Shown in pieces: positions 1 to 8,838 of a stretch of 19,575 nt of DNA. The DNA is from JAAYCI01 sp964370445 (GTDB lineage Bacteria > Bacillota > Clostridia > Oscillospirales > Ruminococcaceae): positions 1 through 19,575 of the forward strand of contig CAYJJK010000048.1 of NCBI GenBank assembly GCA_964370445.1, given 5' to 3'. The notes under the pieces are model-generated. The model saw only the letters and a list, made by a program, of their open reading frames with translations, was not told the origin of the DNA and did not search any database. The first letter of the stretch is position 1, and the number at the start of each line of letters is the position of its first letter. A program made the position numbers and the translations under genes.

Positions 1-609
1 GCCGACAATTCATTTTATACCAATATGAACAGTGGGGTGCCGTTTTTTGATATCCTTACACAATTGCTTCCAAAGCAGATGGAGGCAATTTTTAAAATTC
101 CAACAGCAAGAGAGCAAAACCACATAGCGGGTCTGTCTATGGGGGGCTATGGTGCCATGAATATAGGATTAAACTGTCCGCATAAGTATGCCAATATCGG
201 CAGTTTTTCCGGATGTCTGGACATGGCTTTTTTGATGGATAGTGCAAGAGGTTTGCCCGAATCTGCTGTAATGCACGCTGCATTTGGCAAAGAATTGAGG
301 CTTTTAGAACAAAACAATCTTTTTTACTTAACCAAAAAGGTGGCATCACTTGCAACACAGGATCAACCGCGTTTGTTTTGCACCTGTGGCAAACAAGATG
401 CCGAATACCTCATTTTAGAGCAAAACAGGCGCTTTCAAGAACATGTAAAAAACCTAAACCTAGAGTGTGCTTTTCAATACTGGGACGGAGTGCATGAGTG
501 GAATATTTGGGATCGTAGCTTAACGGCATTTATCGAATGGGTAGAAAACAATGCTTACAGTGCTACAAAACAGCGCGATTGGACATATCCGGCAACTGAA
601 AAGCTGTAA
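1..609 (+). CDS. Esterase D/FrmB-like alpha/beta-hydrolase (5' partial)
   Basis: C-terminal part of a serine esterase of the esterase D / tributyrin esterase group. The frame is open from base 1, with ADNSFYTN ahead of the ATG at 25, so that ATG is internal and the true start lies outside the window; about 202 residues are present. Numbered from the internal ATG, the nucleophile elbow GLSMGG carries Ser38. The Asp of the triad is probably in CGKQDAEY and the His in DGVHEW near the C-terminus, in the order expected for the fold. The family hydrolyses short acyl esters or S-formylglutathione-like thioesters; the substrate here cannot be told. It ends 21 nt before rarA on the same strand and probably shares its transcript, with no obvious functional link. 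Confidence 0.85.
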   Translation, partial: ADNSFYTNMNSGVPFFDILTQLLPKQMEAIFKIPTAREQNHIAGLSMGGYGAMNIGLNCPHKYANIGSFSGCLDMAFLMDSARGLPESAVMHAAFGKELRLLEQNNLFYLTKKVASLATQDQPRLFCTCGKQDAEYLILEQNRRFQEHVKNLNLECAFQYWDGVHEWNIWDRSLTAFIEWVENNAYSATKQRDWTYPATEKL

Positions 610-630
610 GTTGAGAAGGAGAAGGACAGG

Positions 631-1908
631 ATGTCGAAAGGTCCATTGGCAGATAGATTACGCCCTAAAACCTTAGATGAGGTGGTGGGGCAGCAGCATT
701 TGCTCGGGCACGACCAAGTGTTTTACAGAGCAGTGCAAACGGGCAATATACCCAATATGGTGTTTTACGGGCCGTCCGGAGTAGGAAAAACTACGGTGGC
801 CAGAATTGTTGCGCAAAATAGTGGCATGCAATTGCATAAGTTGAACGGCACATCGGCCGGTACGGGGGACATACGTGAAGTTATTGGAAGCGTGGGCAGT
901 TTTGGCTCGCAAAATGGGTTGTTACTCTATTTGGACGAAATCCAATATCTCAACAAAAAACAGCAGCAGAGCCTGCTTGAATTTATGGAGGATGGAAGCA
1001 TCACCTTGATAGCCTCTACCACCGAAAACCCCTACTTTTATATCTACAGTGCCTTGTTGTCTCGTAGCACGGTTTTTGAATTTAAAGCGCTTCAAGCCGA
1101 GGACATATGCAAAGGCCTTATACGTGCTGCCCAGAAATTGGAAGAAACAGAGGGGATACCGGTAGAGGTTGAAGATGGTGCATTGGAAAAGCTGGCTCAG
1201 GCAAGCGGTGGCGATATGCGAAAGGCCCTTAACGGGTTAGAGTTTTCGGTGGGGGCGGCAAAAATAGAGGGTGAAAAAAAAGTGGTGTATCTAGCGGATG
1301 TAGAGCAAGTGGCACAACGCTCTAGCATGCGTTACGACCGTGCGGGAGATGAGCATTACGACATATTGTCGGCATACCAAAAGTCTATGCGTGGCTCTGA
1401 TGTGGATGCAGCGCTACATTATTTGGCGCGCCTGTTAGAGGCCGGAGACTTACCCAGCGCTTGCCGCAGGCTTTTGGTATGTGCTTGCGAGGACGTGGGT
1501 CTTGCCTATCCGCAAATCATGCCCCTTGTCAAATCTGCTGTGGATATTGCCCTGCAGGTAGGCCTACCCGAGGGGCGCATTCCTCTTGCCGATGCTGTGG
1601 TTTTGGTGTGTTTGGCTCCAAAATCAAATACAGCATATCAGGCGCTTGATAAAGCTATAGCCGATGTAAAACGAGGCAAGAGCGGACCTGTGCCACGCAA
1701 TTTGCAAAATAAGCACTTTGATGGCGAAGACAGCAAGGTAAAAGGGCAGTTTTACCTTTATCCACACTCATACCCCAATGCCTATGTAAAGCAACAATAC
1801 CTGCCAGATGTTTTGCAAAAGACAAGCTATTATAAATTTGGTGACAATAAAACAGAGCAGGCGTTTCAACAGTATTGGGAGCGGGTGAAAACGAATACTA
1901 AGAAATAG
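631..1908 (+). CDS. rarA: Replication-associated recombination protein A (RarA/MgsA), AAA+ ATPase
   Basis: A 425-residue AAA+ ATPase of the RarA/MgsA/WRNIP1 family, which acts at stalled replication forks and is related to clamp-loader subunits. Visible motifs are Walker A GPSGVGKT (47-54), Walker B LLYLDEIQ near residue 100, the sensor-1 segment TTENPYF and an arginine-finger-like SALLSRSTVF just after it. The C-terminal half has the family's tetramerisation region, ending with the typical segment around GQFYLYPHSYPNAY. Length matches the family. The start is supported by a GGAGAAGGACAGG Shine-Dalgarno region directly upstream. It sits between the esterase gene and nth; with nth it makes a DNA-maintenance pair, although 87 nt separate them. 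Confidence 0.95.
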   Translation: MSKGPLADRLRPKTLDEVVGQQHLLGHDQVFYRAVQTGNIPNMVFYGPSGVGKTTVARIVAQNSGMQLHKLNGTSAGTGDIREVIGSVGSFGSQNGLLLYLDEIQYLNKKQQQSLLEFMEDGSITLIASTTENPYFYIYSALLSRSTVFEFKALQAEDICKGLIRAAQKLEETEGIPVEVEDGALEKLAQASGGDMRKALNGLEFSVGAAKIEGEKKVVYLADVEQVAQRSSMRYDRAGDEHYDILSAYQKSMRGSDVDAALHYLARLLEAGDLPSACRRLLVCACEDVGLAYPQIMPLVKSAVDIALQVGLPEGRIPLADAVVLVCLAPKSNTAYQALDKAIADVKRGKSGPVPRNLQNKHFDGEDSKVKGQFYLYPHSYPNAYVKQQYLPDVLQKTSYYKFGDNKTEQAFQQYWERVKTNTKK

Positions 1909-1995
1909 AATGGGCTTCACGAGGTCTGTTTACTTACTGTGGGCGTTGTCATTTTAGTGCATTAAAATTTATGAAAAATGGGGTTACCATAAACT

Positions 1996-2634
1996 ATGAG
2001 AAGCAAAGCAGATGCAAAAGAAATTGTAGAGCGTTTAAAAGAGGCTTATCCAGAGGATATATGCTCATTAGAGTATGCCTCGGCTTGGCAATTGCTTGTA
2101 TCGGTGAGGCTATCTGCCCAGTGTACAGATGCACGGGTGAATTTGGTTACACCGGAATTGTTTTCTAGTTTCCCCGATGTACAGGCTATGGCAAATGCGC
2201 AACTGGAGGAAATTGAAGGCATCATTAAGAGCTGCGGTTTTTATCATAGCAAAGCCAAAGATTTAAAAGGTGCAGCGCAAGCAATGGTACAAAAACATGC
2301 AGGTGAGGTGCCAAACACGATGGAGGATTTACTTGCTTTGCCGGGTATTGGCCGAAAAAGTGCCAATTTAATTTTGGGGGATGTATATAATGTGCCCGGA
2401 GTTGTGATTGCTGACACACATTGCATACGAATTTCCAATCGTCTTGGCTTTATAAAAAACAAAGATCCTCTAAAAGTAGAAATGGCCTTGCGGAAAGTGT
2501 TGCCACCGGAAGATTCAAATGCATTTTGTCATCGTTTGGTGCTACATGGGCGTGCCGTATGTACAGCACGCACAGCCCGATGCGAACAATGTGTGCTGGA
2601 GGCAATTTGTCCCAAAAAGGATGTTAAAGCATAA
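1996..2634 (+). CDS. nth: Endonuclease III (DNA glycosylase/AP lyase)
   Basis: A 212-residue endonuclease III, which removes oxidised pyrimidines and cleaves AP sites in base excision repair. The helix-hairpin-helix LPGIGRKSAN contains catalytic Lys121, and Asp140 in VIADTH is the conserved aspartate (the E. coli equivalents are K120 and D138). The [4Fe-4S] ligands are C189-x6-C196-x2-C199-x5-C205, the exact family spacing. Length equals that of the E. coli enzyme. VIADTHCIR replaces the more usual VDTHV, a mild variation. No strong Shine-Dalgarno precedes the ATG; GGGG lies about 15 nt upstream. Transcription ends at the hairpin at 2677-2724, shared with the convergent gdhA. Confidence 0.96.
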   Translation: MRSKADAKEIVERLKEAYPEDICSLEYASAWQLLVSVRLSAQCTDARVNLVTPELFSSFPDVQAMANAQLEEIEGIIKSCGFYHSKAKDLKGAAQAMVQKHAGEVPNTMEDLLALPGIGRKSANLILGDVYNVPGVVIADTHCIRISNRLGFIKNKDPLKVEMALRKVLPPEDSNAFCHRLVLHGRAVCTARTARCEQCVLEAICPKKDVKA

Positions 2635-2676
2635 ATCAAAAAACGAAAAAGACAGACTCGTTTTCCTGCGTATAAA

Positions 2677-2724
2677 ACAAAGCCACGATGCACCCCTTTA
2701 AAGGTACATCGTGGCTTTGTTGTT
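2677..2724. terminator. Bidirectional intrinsic terminator between nth and gdhA
   Basis: An 18-bp inverted repeat, arms 2677-2694 and 2703-2720, around core AAAGCCACGATG, with an 8-nt loop. On the plus strand there is one C/A mismatch; on the minus strand the same position is a G-U pair, so that strand folds without mismatch. Short T-rich tails follow on both sides. It lies between convergent genes and suits both. Confidence 0.85.
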
Positions 2725-2775
2725 ATCGGTTGGCGTGATTTGACATTGCCAATGCTGCAAAGATGGCAGTAGACG

Positions 2776-4029
2776 TTAGGGCCATAAACCACGAATTTTG
2801 TGTGCTTCTACCACGCGCTTGATGGCAATGAGGTAAGCACCAATACGCAGGGAGACATTTTTCTCCTGTGCGATGTTGTACACTTCGTCAAAGGAGCGGT
2901 TCATAATGGGCTCCATACGTGCATTTACTTCGTCTTCTGTCCAATACATTGATTGGATATTTTGTACCCATTCAAAGTAGGATACCACAACACCACCGGC
3001 ATTAGCCAAAATGTCGGGAACGACGGTGACGCCGCGTTTTTCTAAAATGGCATCACTTGCGTTTGTGGTGGGGCCGTTTGCCGCCTCAACAATGATGGTG
3101 GCTTTTACGCTGTCAACGCTTTGCTCATTAATTTGGTTTTCAAGAGCAGCAGGGATGAGAACAGTGCAATCTGTGGCAAGCAGCTCCTCGTTATTGATGT
3201 GCTGAATATCAGGAGCGTTGTAGTCCTTGAGTAGGTTTCCGCTTTCTGTGTAAGCCAATATGGTGGGGATGTCTAGCCCATCAGCACAATAGATACCGCC
3301 AGAAACATCACTGGCAGCCACAATTTTACATCCTCTTTCGTGCAGTAGTTTTGCCGAAATGCTACCTACATTGCCAAAACCTTGCACTGCAACAGTGGTT
3401 CCCTCTACAGGAATTCCCTTTTTAGCCAAAATGTTTATCGTGCTTAGCATAACACCACGGCCGGTAGCTTCACTGCGGCCAGGCGCACCACCGATAGAAA
3501 GAGGCTTGCCCGTGATAACACCGGGAACACAATGGCCCCTTAACATACTATAAGTATCCATAATCCAGCCCATGACCTCTGCATTTGTGCCTACATCCGG
3601 TGCAGGGATATCAGAATCGGGGCCGATAATGGGGGCAATGGCAGAGGTGAAGCGTCGTGTAAGCCTGCGCAGCTCGCCTTTAGAAAGCTGGGTAGGGTCT
3701 ACCACAACGCCACCTTTTGCGCCACCATAGGGGATGTTTACCACAGCACATTTAAAGGTCATCCATGCTGCCAAGGCTTTCACTTCATCTTTGTTTACAT
3801 CGGGGTGGTAGCGAAGACCACCCTTAGCAGGGCCGCGTAAAGTAGAATGTTGCACGCGAAAGCCTTCAAATACTTTCACCGTGCCGTCGTCCATCTCAAC
3901 AGGAACCGATACCTGAAGCTCACGTTCAGGGTATTTGATCGTTTCATATTCGGCTGCAGGATAACCAAGCATTTGTGCGGCTTTCTCAACAACTGCCAGC
4001 ACATTGTCATATGGGTTGTATTTTAGCAT
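2776..4029 (-). CDS. gdhA: Glutamate dehydrogenase (Glu/Leu/Phe/Val dehydrogenase family)
   Basis: A 417-residue glutamate dehydrogenase that interconverts 2-oxoglutarate plus ammonia and glutamate. The N-terminal dimerisation domain holds the substrate motif PYGGAKGG with catalytic Lys105 and PAPDVG with Asp145. The Rossmann domain has GFGNVG (217-222), and an Asp after strand 2 (AASDVSGG) is suggestive of NAD preference, though that is only inference. Length fits the short hexameric NAD(P)-GDH class. GAGAGG lies about 11 nt upstream of the ATG. It is the last gene of the minus-strand gcvT-glyA-serC-serA-gdhA run and can supply the glutamate that SerC uses. A hairpin at 4086-4116 separates it from serA, so expression may be partly uncoupled. 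Glutamate is preferred over leucine or phenylalanine as substrate because of overall resemblance. Confidence 0.93.
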   Translation of the reverse strand: MLKYNPYDNVLAVVEKAAQMLGYPAAEYETIKYPERELQVSVPVEMDDGTVKVFEGFRVQHSTLRGPAKGGLRYHPDVNKDEVKALAAWMTFKCAVVNIPYGGAKGGVVVDPTQLSKGELRRLTRRFTSAIAPIIGPDSDIPAPDVGTNAEVMGWIMDTYSMLRGHCVPGVITGKPLSIGGAPGRSEATGRGVMLSTINILAKKGIPVEGTTVAVQGFGNVGSISAKLLHERGCKIVAASDVSGGIYCADGLDIPTILAYTESGNLLKDYNAPDIQHINNEELLATDCTVLIPAALENQINEQSVDSVKATIIVEAANGPTTNASDAILEKRGVTVVPDILANAGGVVVSYFEWVQNIQSMYWTEDEVNARMEPIMNRSFDEVYNIAQEKNVSLRIGAYLIAIKRVVEAHKIRGLWP

Positions 4030-4085
4030 TATTTCTCATGCCTCTCAAGTTTATTTTGTGCAAATTGCCATAAACAGCGAAAACT

Positions 4086-4116
4086 ACTGTTGGTATCAGC
4101 TTGTGATACCAACAGT
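4086..4116 (-). terminator. Hairpin between serA and gdhA
   Basis: Perfect 13-bp arms ACTGTTGGTATCA / TGATACCAACAGT with a 5-nt loop, placed 15 nt after the serA stop. On the minus strand the tail is AGTTTTCG, a poor U-tract, so this may be a weak or partial terminator or an mRNA-stabilising element rather than a full stop. Confidence 0.6.
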
Positions 4117-4130
4117 AATCATAAAAAGAA

Positions 4131-5042
4131 CTATTTTTCGATTTTTTCTGTGATGATGGCAACAATTTCGCTGCCGATACGTTCTTGAGCTTCTTTGGTG
4201 GAAGCACCGATGTGTGGTGTGAGGGAAATTTTGGGGTGTTTTAGCACTTTTTCATTTTTGCTGGGTTCTTCTGCAAAAACATCAAGTGCAGCAGCAGCAA
4301 CTTTGCCGTTGTCTAAAGCCACAATGAGAGCATCCTCGTCTACAAGGCCACCACGGGCTGTGTTAACGATGCGAACACCATCTTTTACTTTTGCAAACTC
4401 ATCGGCACCAAGGATTGGTTTGTCGCTTTTTGGCACATGTAAAGAGATGAAATCGCTATTGCTAAGCACTTCTTCTAAGCTTACGCAGCGCAAGGGCTCA
4501 TTCTCGGGCAGAGGGCCCACGGGATCGTAGTAGATAACGTCCATGCCAAGGGCCAAAGCTTTTTTGCCAACACTGCGGCCAATGCGGCCACAGCCAATGA
4601 GACCAAGAGTTTTGCCTGCAAGCTCAATACCGCCTGCATAGGCTTTTTTCTCCCATTTGCCTTCACGCATGGTGACGTTTGCAATATGAATGAAGCGCGA
4701 AAGGCAGAACATGTGGCCAATGGCCAATTCTGCCACAGCATCGCTGGAAGCATTCGGGGTATTGGTTACGTGGATGCCCTTGCTTTGGGCATATGCAACA
4801 TCAATATTATCCACACCCACACCGCCACGGATGACGAGTTTTAGGCGGCCGGCTTCTGCGGCAACATCGATGATGGGCTCACGCACTTTTGTGGCACTGC
4901 GCACTACAAGTGCATCAAATTCTTTAAGCTGCTGTGCAAGCTCATCAGGCTCATAAAATTGCTCTACCACTTCATATCCAAGTTCTTCCAATTTGGCAAC
5001 GGCAGATTTGTCCATGCCGTCACTTGCTAAAATTCTTGCCAT
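4131..5042 (-). CDS. serA: D-3-phosphoglycerate dehydrogenase, short form
   Basis: A 303-residue D-isomer-specific 2-hydroxyacid dehydrogenase that oxidises 3-phosphoglycerate in the first step of serine synthesis. The Rossmann motif is GCGRIG (150-155) with Asp173 after strand 2, typical of NAD binding. The catalytic triad is Arg230 (NTARGG), Glu259 (FAEEP) and His277 (TPHIGAST). It lacks the C-terminal ACT serine-sensing domain of E. coli SerA, so feedback inhibition through that domain is not expected. The reading frame is open to an ATG at 5078, but the ATG at 5042 is chosen because GAGGA sits 8 nt upstream and MARIL begins the conserved fold. It lies 54 nt downstream of serC in the same run. 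The neighbouring serC makes phosphoglycerate much likelier than other hydroxyacids. Confidence 0.93.
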   Translation of the reverse strand: MARILASDGMDKSAVAKLEELGYEVVEQFYEPDELAQQLKEFDALVVRSATKVREPIIDVAAEAGRLKLVIRGGVGVDNIDVAYAQSKGIHVTNTPNASSDAVAELAIGHMFCLSRFIHIANVTMREGKWEKKAYAGGIELAGKTLGLIGCGRIGRSVGKKALALGMDVIYYDPVGPLPENEPLRCVSLEEVLSNSDFISLHVPKSDKPILGADEFAKVKDGVRIVNTARGGLVDEDALIVALDNGKVAAAALDVFAEEPSKNEKVLKHPKISLTPHIGASTKEAQERIGSEIVAIITEKIEK

Positions 5043-5096
5043 AGTTATTTTCCTCATTTCCTGTTTTACTGATTTCAATCTAAAGTCAAAGGCCGC

Positions 5097-6182
5097 TTAG
5101 CTGTTTTCTTTCTCGAAGTTTTTCATAAACTCTACAAGATGCTCGATGCCGGCTTTGGGCATTGCATTGTAGATAGAAGCACGCATACCACCCACAGAAC
5201 GGTGGCCTTTGAGGTTAGACATATTGTGTTTGGTGCTTTCGGAAACAAACTTTTTGTCAAGTTCTTCGTCGCCGGTTTTGAAGGTGACATTCATCATTGA
5301 ACGGTCTTCTTTGGCAACAGTAGTTTTGTAGAAATCGGTAGAGTCGAGGTAATCGTATAAAATTTTGGCTTTTTCTTCGTTGCGTTGTTTCATAGCCTCA
5401 AGGCCGCCGGTACGCTCAATCCACTCAAGCACAAGCATTGCCATGTAGATGGGATAGGTGGAAGGTGTGTTGTACATCGAATCGTTTTTGGCGGCAACGC
5501 TATAGTTCATCATCACAGGGGTGCCCGGCAGGGGATCATACAGAAGATCGTCGCGGATGATGACAAGGGTGAGGCCTGCGGGTGCAATATTTTTCTGGGC
5601 ACCAGCATAGATAAGGCCATATTTTGAAACGTCAATGGGCTCGGAAAGGATACAAGAAGACATATCAGCCACGATGGGCACGTTGCCGGTTTCGGGCAGG
5701 TAATGCCACTTGCTACCTACGATGGTGTTGTTGGTGCAAAGATGGAAATAGTCGGCGTTTGCATCCAGTGTTAGCTCGCTTTGGGTGGGAACACGCACAA
5801 ATTTTTCATCTTTAGTGGAACCGGCTACATTGATTTTTTTGCCAAAGATTTGGGCTTCTTCGTAAGCTTTTGAAGAAAAGGTGCCGGTAAGAGTGTAATC
5901 GGCCACACCGTTTTTGGCAAGCAGGTTTGCGGGAATCATGGCAAACTGCAATGTGGCGCCACCTTGCAAAAACAGCACTTTGTAGTTATCGGGGATATTT
6001 AACACTTTGCGGAACATGGCCTCTGTGTTGGTGATGATGTTGTCGTATACTTTCGAGCGGTGGCTCATCTCCATAACCGACATTCCACTGCCTTGATAGT
6101 CCATCATTTCTTCGCTGGCTTGTTTTAGAACTTCCTCTGGTAAAATGGATGGTCCTGCTGAAAAGTTGTAGAGTCTTGGCAT
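5097..6182 (-). CDS. serC: Phosphoserine aminotransferase
   Basis: A 361-residue class V aminotransferase that converts 3-phosphohydroxypyruvate plus glutamate to phosphoserine. It starts with the diagnostic NFSAGPSILP. The phosphate-binding segment FLQGGATLQF (71-80) and the PLP lysine Lys197 in YAGAQKN are present (E. coli K198). HRS at 51-53 is the conserved early substrate-binding segment, and HRSVGGMRAS near the C-terminus matches the family. Length equals E. coli SerC. The start has an AGGAGG site about 9-10 nt upstream. It lies between glyA (60 nt upstream) and serA. No serB phosphatase lies in the window to finish the pathway. Confidence 0.96.
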   Translation of the reverse strand: MPRLYNFSAGPSILPEEVLKQASEEMMDYQGSGMSVMEMSHRSKVYDNIITNTEAMFRKVLNIPDNYKVLFLQGGATLQFAMIPANLLAKNGVADYTLTGTFSSKAYEEAQIFGKKINVAGSTKDEKFVRVPTQSELTLDANADYFHLCTNNTIVGSKWHYLPETGNVPIVADMSSCILSEPIDVSKYGLIYAGAQKNIAPAGLTLVIIRDDLLYDPLPGTPVMMNYSVAAKNDSMYNTPSTYPIYMAMLVLEWIERTGGLEAMKQRNEEKAKILYDYLDSTDFYKTTVAKEDRSMMNVTFKTGDEELDKKFVSESTKHNMSNLKGHRSVGGMRASIYNAMPKAGIEHLVEFMKNFEKENS

Positions 6183-6242
6183 TTGAATATTTCCTCCTAA
6201 AATTGAGTTATCACTGTGCCTAAATGGCGGTTGTGAACAAGC

Positions 6243-7347
6243 TTATTTTGCTCCGTAAAGTGGGAATTTTGCACAAAGGGCAGAACCACTTTGACGAATT
6301 TCATCGGCACTTGCTTCATAATCTGTGGCAGTGCGTTTGATAAAGTTTGCAATTTGTGCCATTTCGGCCTCTTTCATGCCACGGGTTGTAACTGCCGGTG
6401 TGCCAATGCGAACACCGCTGGTAACAAAGGGGCTTGCGGGGTCGTGTGGGATGGTGTTCTTGTTAACGGTGATGTACACCTCGTCCAAACGATGCTGCAT
6501 TTCTTTGCCCGTAAGGTTCACACTGCGCAAATCTAAAAGCATCAAATGGTTGTCGGTGCCACCGGAAACAAGGTTAAAGCGTTCTTTCATAAGGGCGCTT
6601 GCCAAAGCGGCAGAGTTATTTACAACTTGCTGTTGATAGGTTTTAAACTCAGGTGTTAAGGCCTCGCCAAAGCACATGGCTTTTGCGCCAATCNNNNNNN
6701 NNNTGCAAACCGGCCGCCACAAGCCCTGCGATGTGGGCCATGGCTACAAAGAGATAGGCGCCCACTTCTTTAGCAATGTCGGCAAAGATGTCAAAACGGA
6801 TAGAGCGAGGATAGGCAGAGGCACCTGCCACAATCATTTTTGGCTTGTGAGCCAAAGCAAGCTCGCGCAAGGTATCATAGTTGATTTGTTGAGTCTCATC
6901 ATCCACACTGTAAGGAATAAAATTGTAATACTTGCCAGAGATGTTTACAGGGCTACCATGGGTTAAGTGGCCACCGTTGCTCAAGTCCATTCCCAAAACA
7001 GTGTCGCCTGGGTTGAGCAGGGCAAAGTAAACAGCGGTGTTGGCCTGTGCACCAGAGTGAGGCTGCACGTTGGCATAGCTTGCACCAAACAATTTGCAAG
7101 CACGCTCAATGGCAATGTTTTCCAGTTCGTCCACACACTCACAACCGCCATAATAGCGTTTGCCGGGGTAGCCTTCGGCATATTTGTTTGTGGCAACTGT
7201 GGCCACACCACAAAGAACGGCTTCTGATACAATATTCTCAGAGGCAATAAGTTCCAAATTGCGCTGCTGTCTATCGTATTCACACTGAAGAGCTTTTCCA
7301 ACCTCGGGGTCGTTGTCGGCGATAAATTTCATAATTTGTTCTACCAT
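6243..7347 (-). CDS. glyA: Serine hydroxymethyltransferase, interrupted by assembly gap
   Basis: GlyA interconverts serine and glycine, moving the one-carbon unit to tetrahydrofolate. The N-terminal part (7347 down to the gap) has NLELIASENIVS, YPGKRYYGGCE, PHSGAQANTAVY and the segment leading to AGLVAAGL. The C-terminal part resumes at IGAKAMCFGEAL and includes SGGTDNHLMLLDLR and SGVRIGTPAVTTRG, ending at 6243. Between them is a run of 10 N. By family alignment about 55 codons are absent, including the TTTTHKTLRG-like PLP-lysine segment, and the two parts are in different frames. The last bases before the gap (CA) fit the expected His codon, so the gene is probably intact in the organism. 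The ATG at 7347 is preceded by AAGGAGG with a rather long 13-nt spacer. It lies 77 nt after gcvT. Confidence 0.93.
6694..6703. other. Assembly gap (10 N) inside glyA
   Basis: Ten undetermined bases. The flanking reading frames do not join (offset 1 modulo 3), and the conserved GlyA region that should lie here is about 165 nt, so the 10 N is a placeholder of wrong length. Confidence 0.95.
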
Positions 7348-7424
7348 AATGTAATCAAAACCTCCTTCTTTTTTTGATATTGCGATAAGTTAAATATGTT
7401 ACACAAGTTTTGTAAAAGCTTGTA

Positions 7425-8522
7425 TTAACCATGTTTATAGAACGGAAGAGGCACCACCTCGGCAGATACTTTTTTACCACGGATTTCCACATCTATAACA
7501 GTGCCAACTTCAGAGTGCTCTTTGTGAATTAGAGCCATGGCATAGGCACCGCCTAAATAAGGGCAATGTGTGCCGGAGGTAGTGTGTCCAATTTCATTTT
7601 CCCCAAAGAACACCTTGTTGTCTTCGCGTGCAATGCCGCGCCCGGTAATTTTTAGCCCCACACGTGTGATGGAGGGCTCACCGCGGTCTTCTAAGGCTGT
7701 TTTTCCAATGAAATCGTCCTTTGTCATTTTAACAGCAAAATTAAGGCCCGTTTCTAAAGGGCTTATCTCATCGTTCATCTCGTGGCCGTACAAAGGCATG
7801 GCGGCTTCCAAACGCAGCGTGTCGCGTGCACCAAGGCCACAAGGAATAAGCCCATCTTCTTTGCCAGCTTCCAAAAGAGCCTCCCAAAGGGCAGTTGCAT
7901 CGCCGGCAGCGCAGTAAAGCTCATAGCCGTGCTCGCCGGTATAACCGGTTTGAGAGAGCAAGCAGCTAATACCTGCCACCGATACAGAATCTTTAAAAGA
8001 GTAGTATTGTGCAGGGATATCTTCCTCTTTGCAAACTTTTTTTAGGATGTCAAGAGAGAATGGACCCTGCAAGGCAATTTGTGCATATTCGTCCGAAACG
8101 TCAGACAAAGTGACATCTCCAAACAGATGCGACTTCATAAAAGCAACATCCTTGTCACGGTTTGCAGCATTTACCACAATCAAATAGCGGTTTTCGTTGT
8201 AACGATAAACCAGCAAATCATCTACTGTGCCGCCTTTTTCGTTACACATGGGCGAGTAACGCACACGTCCATCTGCCAATTTCATAAAGGCATTCGTGTA
8301 TAAATTCATGATGTTAGCAAGGGCGTCGGGCCCTTCAATCCAAACCTCACCCATGTGAGATACATCAAAAAGCCCGGCTTTTTTACGCACAGCCAGGTGC
8401 TCATCAATTACGCCGCTGTATTGCACAGGCAACATATAGCCGGCAAACGGCACCATTTTGCCGCCACAAGCCACATGTGCACCATACAGAGGTGTTTTTT
8501 TAGCATCCATCGTGTTTTCCAT
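7425..8522 (-). CDS. gcvT: Aminomethyltransferase (glycine cleavage T protein)
   Basis: A 365-residue T protein of the glycine cleavage system, which transfers the methylene group from aminomethylated H protein to THF and releases ammonia. Conserved features are TPLYGAHVACGG at the N-terminus, FDVSHMGE, the catalytic Asp101 in GGTVDDLLVY (the same position as in E. coli) and LGARDTLRLEAAMPLYGHEM. The open frame reaches an ATG at 8570, but the ATG at 8522 gives the family length and start; a G-run (8532-8537) 9 nt upstream may serve as ribosome binding site. It is the first gene of the serine/glycine run. gcvH, gcvPA and gcvPB are not in the window and must lie elsewhere if the system is complete. 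A long leader with an intrinsic terminator precedes it. Confidence 0.94.
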   Translation of the reverse strand: MENTMDAKKTPLYGAHVACGGKMVPFAGYMLPVQYSGVIDEHLAVRKKAGLFDVSHMGEVWIEGPDALANIMNLYTNAFMKLADGRVRYSPMCNEKGGTVDDLLVYRYNENRYLIVVNAANRDKDVAFMKSHLFGDVTLSDVSDEYAQIALQGPFSLDILKKVCKEEDIPAQYYSFKDSVSVAGISCLLSQTGYTGEHGYELYCAAGDATALWEALLEAGKEDGLIPCGLGARDTLRLEAAMPLYGHEMNDEISPLETGLNFAVKMTKDDFIGKTALEDRGEPSITRVGLKITGRGIAREDNKVFFGENEIGHTTSGTHCPYLGGAYAMALIHKEHSEVGTVIDVEIRGKKVSAEVVPLPFYKHG

Positions 8523-8596
8523 TATTAAATGCCCCCCATTTGTTGATAAAACAAAATTTACGTAAAACATAAGTGTTTATTGATGCAAAAGACAAT

Positions 8597-8628
8597 AAAA
8601 AAAACGCACCGAACAAAGCGCGTCTCCG
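8597..8628 (-). terminator. Intrinsic terminator inside the gcvT leader
   Basis: On the minus strand, ACGCGC-N8-GTGCGT forms a GC-rich stem (one G-U pair, further G-U/A-U pairs outward) followed by eight T (8604 down to 8597). No minus-strand gene lies upstream before 12274, so it has no preceding gene to terminate; it sits about 75 nt before the gcvT start. An attenuator is the simplest reading. Confidence 0.7.
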
Positions 8629-8838
8629 TGTTATGAGATGAAATTTCTCACTGCATGAAAAGGTGCTAAGCGATAGATAAAAGCAATTTTTAGCGAGCGG
8701 TAACTCTTTGAAAGTGGTTTGTAAAAACCCGGCATCTGCCAAAGGTGGAAGCAGGCTCTATGTTTAACGCCTTTTTAAAATTTTTTAGATATAAAACAAC
8801 CCTATTTTATAATTTTTCAAATAATTCGATACAGTCTC

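Noticed and set aside
4007..4207. 66-codon minus-strand frame across the serA-gdhA junction
   Set aside because: Out-of-frame shadow of the serA 3' end running through the hairpin.
6243..7347. glyA as a frameshifted pseudogene
   Set aside because: The break coincides exactly with the N run, and both flanking parts are well conserved with codon phases compatible with a full missing segment.
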